Shown here one piece after another: positions 5,835 to 6,906 of a stretch of DNA of 6,906 bases (its first letter is position 1; the number at the start of each line of letters is the position of its first letter). This stretch comes from DATKKX01 sp035542775 (lineage in GTDB: Bacteria; Planctomycetota; Phycisphaerae; UBA1845; UTPLA1): positions 1 to 6,906 of the forward strand of contig DATKKX010000066.1 of NCBI GenBank assembly GCA_035542775.1, in the 5' to 3' direction. The notes beneath the pieces were generated by a model. That model was given only the letters and a program-made list of their open reading frames with translations. It did no database searches and was not told the DNA's origin. A program made the translations under genes and the position numbers.

Positions 5835-5916
5835 ACCTCGTCGTGTGTCAGGCTCAGCCAGCCGAAAACGCGTTCTCGCCGCATCCGTCGCAGGCCACGC
5901 AACACAGCAAGTGCTT

Positions 5917-5920
5917 GGAG
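5917..5920 (+). promoter_or_regulatory. Shine-Dalgarno site for the cytochrome gene
   Basis: GGAG, 9 nt before the ATG at 5930. Together with the signal peptide that begins at that ATG, it rules out the in-frame TTG at 5825 as the start. Confidence 0.55.
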
Positions 5921-5929
5921 ACCAAAAAC

Positions 5930-6448
5930 ATGCCGAAGCTCAGTGTGGCAATGTCTCTGGGGGTTCTGTCAGGCGCCGTGTTGATCGCGATGTCTTCCAC
6001 CGGCTGTGCCCTTAGCGGCCAGGCCGAGTACAAGCGCAAGCTCGCCGAGACGGGCACGCCCGCCATGCACGGCGTGCAGAACGACCGCCTCCGCGAGCTC
6101 ATGGGCAACATGAGCCAGTTGCGCGACGAGAGCGACTACAGCCGCCCGCTGGAATTGCAGCAGGATCGCGATCAATGCGCGACGGTGGCCAGGAGCCTCG
6201 CCGAATCCGCAGGAAAGCTCCCCGACCTGGCGCCCAGCCTGAAGCTCGACGAGCACGAAACCAAGGTCTACCTCGGCCTGGCCGCGAAGCTCCGTCAACA
6301 GGCCCTGGCGTATGCCGACACCGCCCAGCGCGGCACCTTCCGCGAGCTCAACCAGTCGATGGACCAGATGATGGCCACCTGCAACGCCTGTCACAGCCTG
6401 TTCAGGGGTCCGAGGGTGCCCGGCTCGCCGCCGGCCGCGCGGAAATAG
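5930..6448 (+). CDS. Predicted lipoprotein monohaem cytochrome c (class II/cytochrome c'-like)
   Basis: A 172-aa exported protein. Residues 1-26 are a lipoprotein signal peptide: Lys3, a hydrophobic core LGVLSGAVLIAM (10-21), and lipobox-like SSTGC with Cys26 as the lipidation site (Ser at -3 is less usual). The mature part is mostly predicted helix, rich in Leu, Arg, Glu and Gln. Near the C-terminus, MMATCNACHSLFR (148-159) has one CxxCH haem-attachment motif (Cys151, Cys154, His155). One CxxCH at the C-terminal end of a helical bundle is the layout of class II cytochromes such as cytochrome c' and c556. Role inferred: periplasmic, membrane-anchored electron carrier or gas-binding protein; the partner is unknown. 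The tail after the haem site is Pro/Ala/Arg-rich. Start supported by GGAG 9 nt upstream. dapB begins 3 bp after the stop, so the two are likely cotranscribed. Confidence 0.82.
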   Translation: MPKLSVAMSLGVLSGAVLIAMSSTGCALSGQAEYKRKLAETGTPAMHGVQNDRLRELMGNMSQLRDESDYSRPLELQQDRDQCATVARSLAESAGKLPDLAPSLKLDEHETKVYLGLAAKLRQQALAYADTAQRGTFRELNQSMDQMMATCNACHSLFRGPRVPGSPPAARK

Positions 6449-6451
6449 GCC

Positions 6452-6906
6452 ATGCCGACCAAGATCGCCATCGCCGGTGCCGCGGGGCGAATGGGCCGTC
6501 GACTCGTGGCTCTCGCCGCCGCCGACCCTGAGCTGCGCATCACCGCGGCTCTGGAGCAGAGCGGCAATCCCGCCATCGGCACCGATGCCGCCACGCTTGC
6601 CGGCATGCCGGCGATCGCTGTGCCGGTGAGCGACTCCACACCGCTTGAATTCGATGTTCTGGTCGATTTCTCTCTCCCCCAGGGGACCTCCCTCTGGCTG
6701 CAGGCCTGCCAGGAGGCCCATCGCCCCATCGTCATCGGCACCACCGGCCAGACCGACTCGCAGCTCCAGCAGATCCACGAAGCCAGCAAAATCATCCCCG
6801 TCCTCAAAGCCCCTAACATGAGCGTCGGCGTCAACGTCCTGCTGCGGCTGGCGCGAGAGCTGGCCCGCATCCTCGACGCCTCTTACGACATCGAGATCGC
6901 CGAGAC
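6452..6906 (+). CDS. dapB: 4-hydroxy-tetrahydrodipicolinate reductase DapB (partial, C-terminus outside window)
   Basis: DapB reduces 4-hydroxy-tetrahydrodipicolinate to tetrahydrodipicolinate with NAD(P)H in the diaminopimelate/lysine pathway. The visible 151 residues contain the Rossmann dinucleotide loop IAGAAGRMGRRL (7-18), VLVDFSLPQGT (69-79), IVIGTTGQTDSQL (93-105) and APNMSVGVNVLL (120-131), the region preceding the catalytic HH-containing segment, which the right edge cuts away just after the YDIEIAE stretch. Full DapB is about 240-270 aa, so over half is present. ATG 6452 follows the cytochrome stop by 3 bp in the same frame; a weak purine run overlapping that stop is the only ribosome site, so translation may rely on coupling. 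Identity is firm. Confidence 0.95.
   Translation, partial: MPTKIAIAGAAGRMGRRLVALAAADPELRITAALEQSGNPAIGTDAATLAGMPAIAVPVSDSTPLEFDVLVDFSLPQGTSLWLQACQEAHRPIVIGTTGQTDSQLQQIHEASKIIPVLKAPNMSVGVNVLLRLARELARILDASYDIEIAE

Noticed and set aside
5825..5929. 35-residue N-terminal extension of the cytochrome from a TTG
   Set aside because: It would bury the lipoprotein signal peptide; the ATG at 5930 has a Shine-Dalgarno and begins the signal peptide directly.
5969..6778. 269-codon open frame on the minus strand opposite the cytochrome gene and dapB
   Set aside because: Spans two well-supported genes on the other strand, Gly/Ala/Arg-rich, no recognisable domain.

Overview
The window is GC-rich bacterial chromosome, densely coded on both strands, with no phage, IS, CRISPR or RNA gene visible. 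No gene fixes the taxonomy. The threonine synthase subtype, several starts without Shine-Dalgarno sequences, a lipoprotein cytochrome with a C-terminal CxxCH, and a CCCGAGCG-type palindrome together suggest Planctomycetota (perhaps Phycisphaerae-like) or a neighbouring phylum. This is inference from pattern memory, not a database result.

Layout. (1) Positions 1-2042, minus strand: a [NiFe]-hydrogenase maturation operon read right to left, hypF-like, hypC, hypD. The genes overlap by a few bases, and hypD runs off the left edge. The HypF homologue has only the C-terminal Kae1-like carbamoyltransferase half. The acylphosphatase, zinc-finger and YrdC parts are missing, and nothing upstream encodes them. 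(2) Positions 2043-2360: an AT-richer gap with no convincing gene. (3) Positions 2361-3714, minus strand: a two-gene unit, a phosphinothricin-acetyltransferase-type GNAT followed with a 14-bp overlap by a rhodanese-like/methyltransferase fusion whose rhodanese domain lacks the catalytic cysteine. (4) Positions 3715-3864: a divergent promoter region. (5) Positions 3865-5714, plus strand: a DUF971 protein, then threonine synthase. Both have promoter-like hexamers so close to the start that leaderless transcription is plausible. (6) Positions 5715-5929: an intergenic region with a palindromic element, a good sigma70-type promoter and an inverted repeat centred on its -35 box. (7) Positions 5930-6906, plus strand: a predicted lipoprotein class-II-like monohaem cytochrome c, then after 3 bp the start of dapB, cut by the right edge.

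How the genes fit. HypC and HypD carry and assemble the Fe(CN)2CO unit of [NiFe] hydrogenase; HypF supplies the carbamoyl group that becomes cyanide on HypE. hypE, hypA, hypB and hydrogenase structural genes are not in the window. ThrC and DapB belong to the aspartate-family amino-acid pathways. The methyltransferase, GNAT and DUF971 proteins look like unrelated housekeeping or accessory genes. I see no clear undescribed multi-gene system. The items most worth a second look are the half-length HypF, the cysteine-less rhodanese fusion, the putative leaderless promoters, and the operator-like palindrome ahead of the cytochrome-dapB unit.
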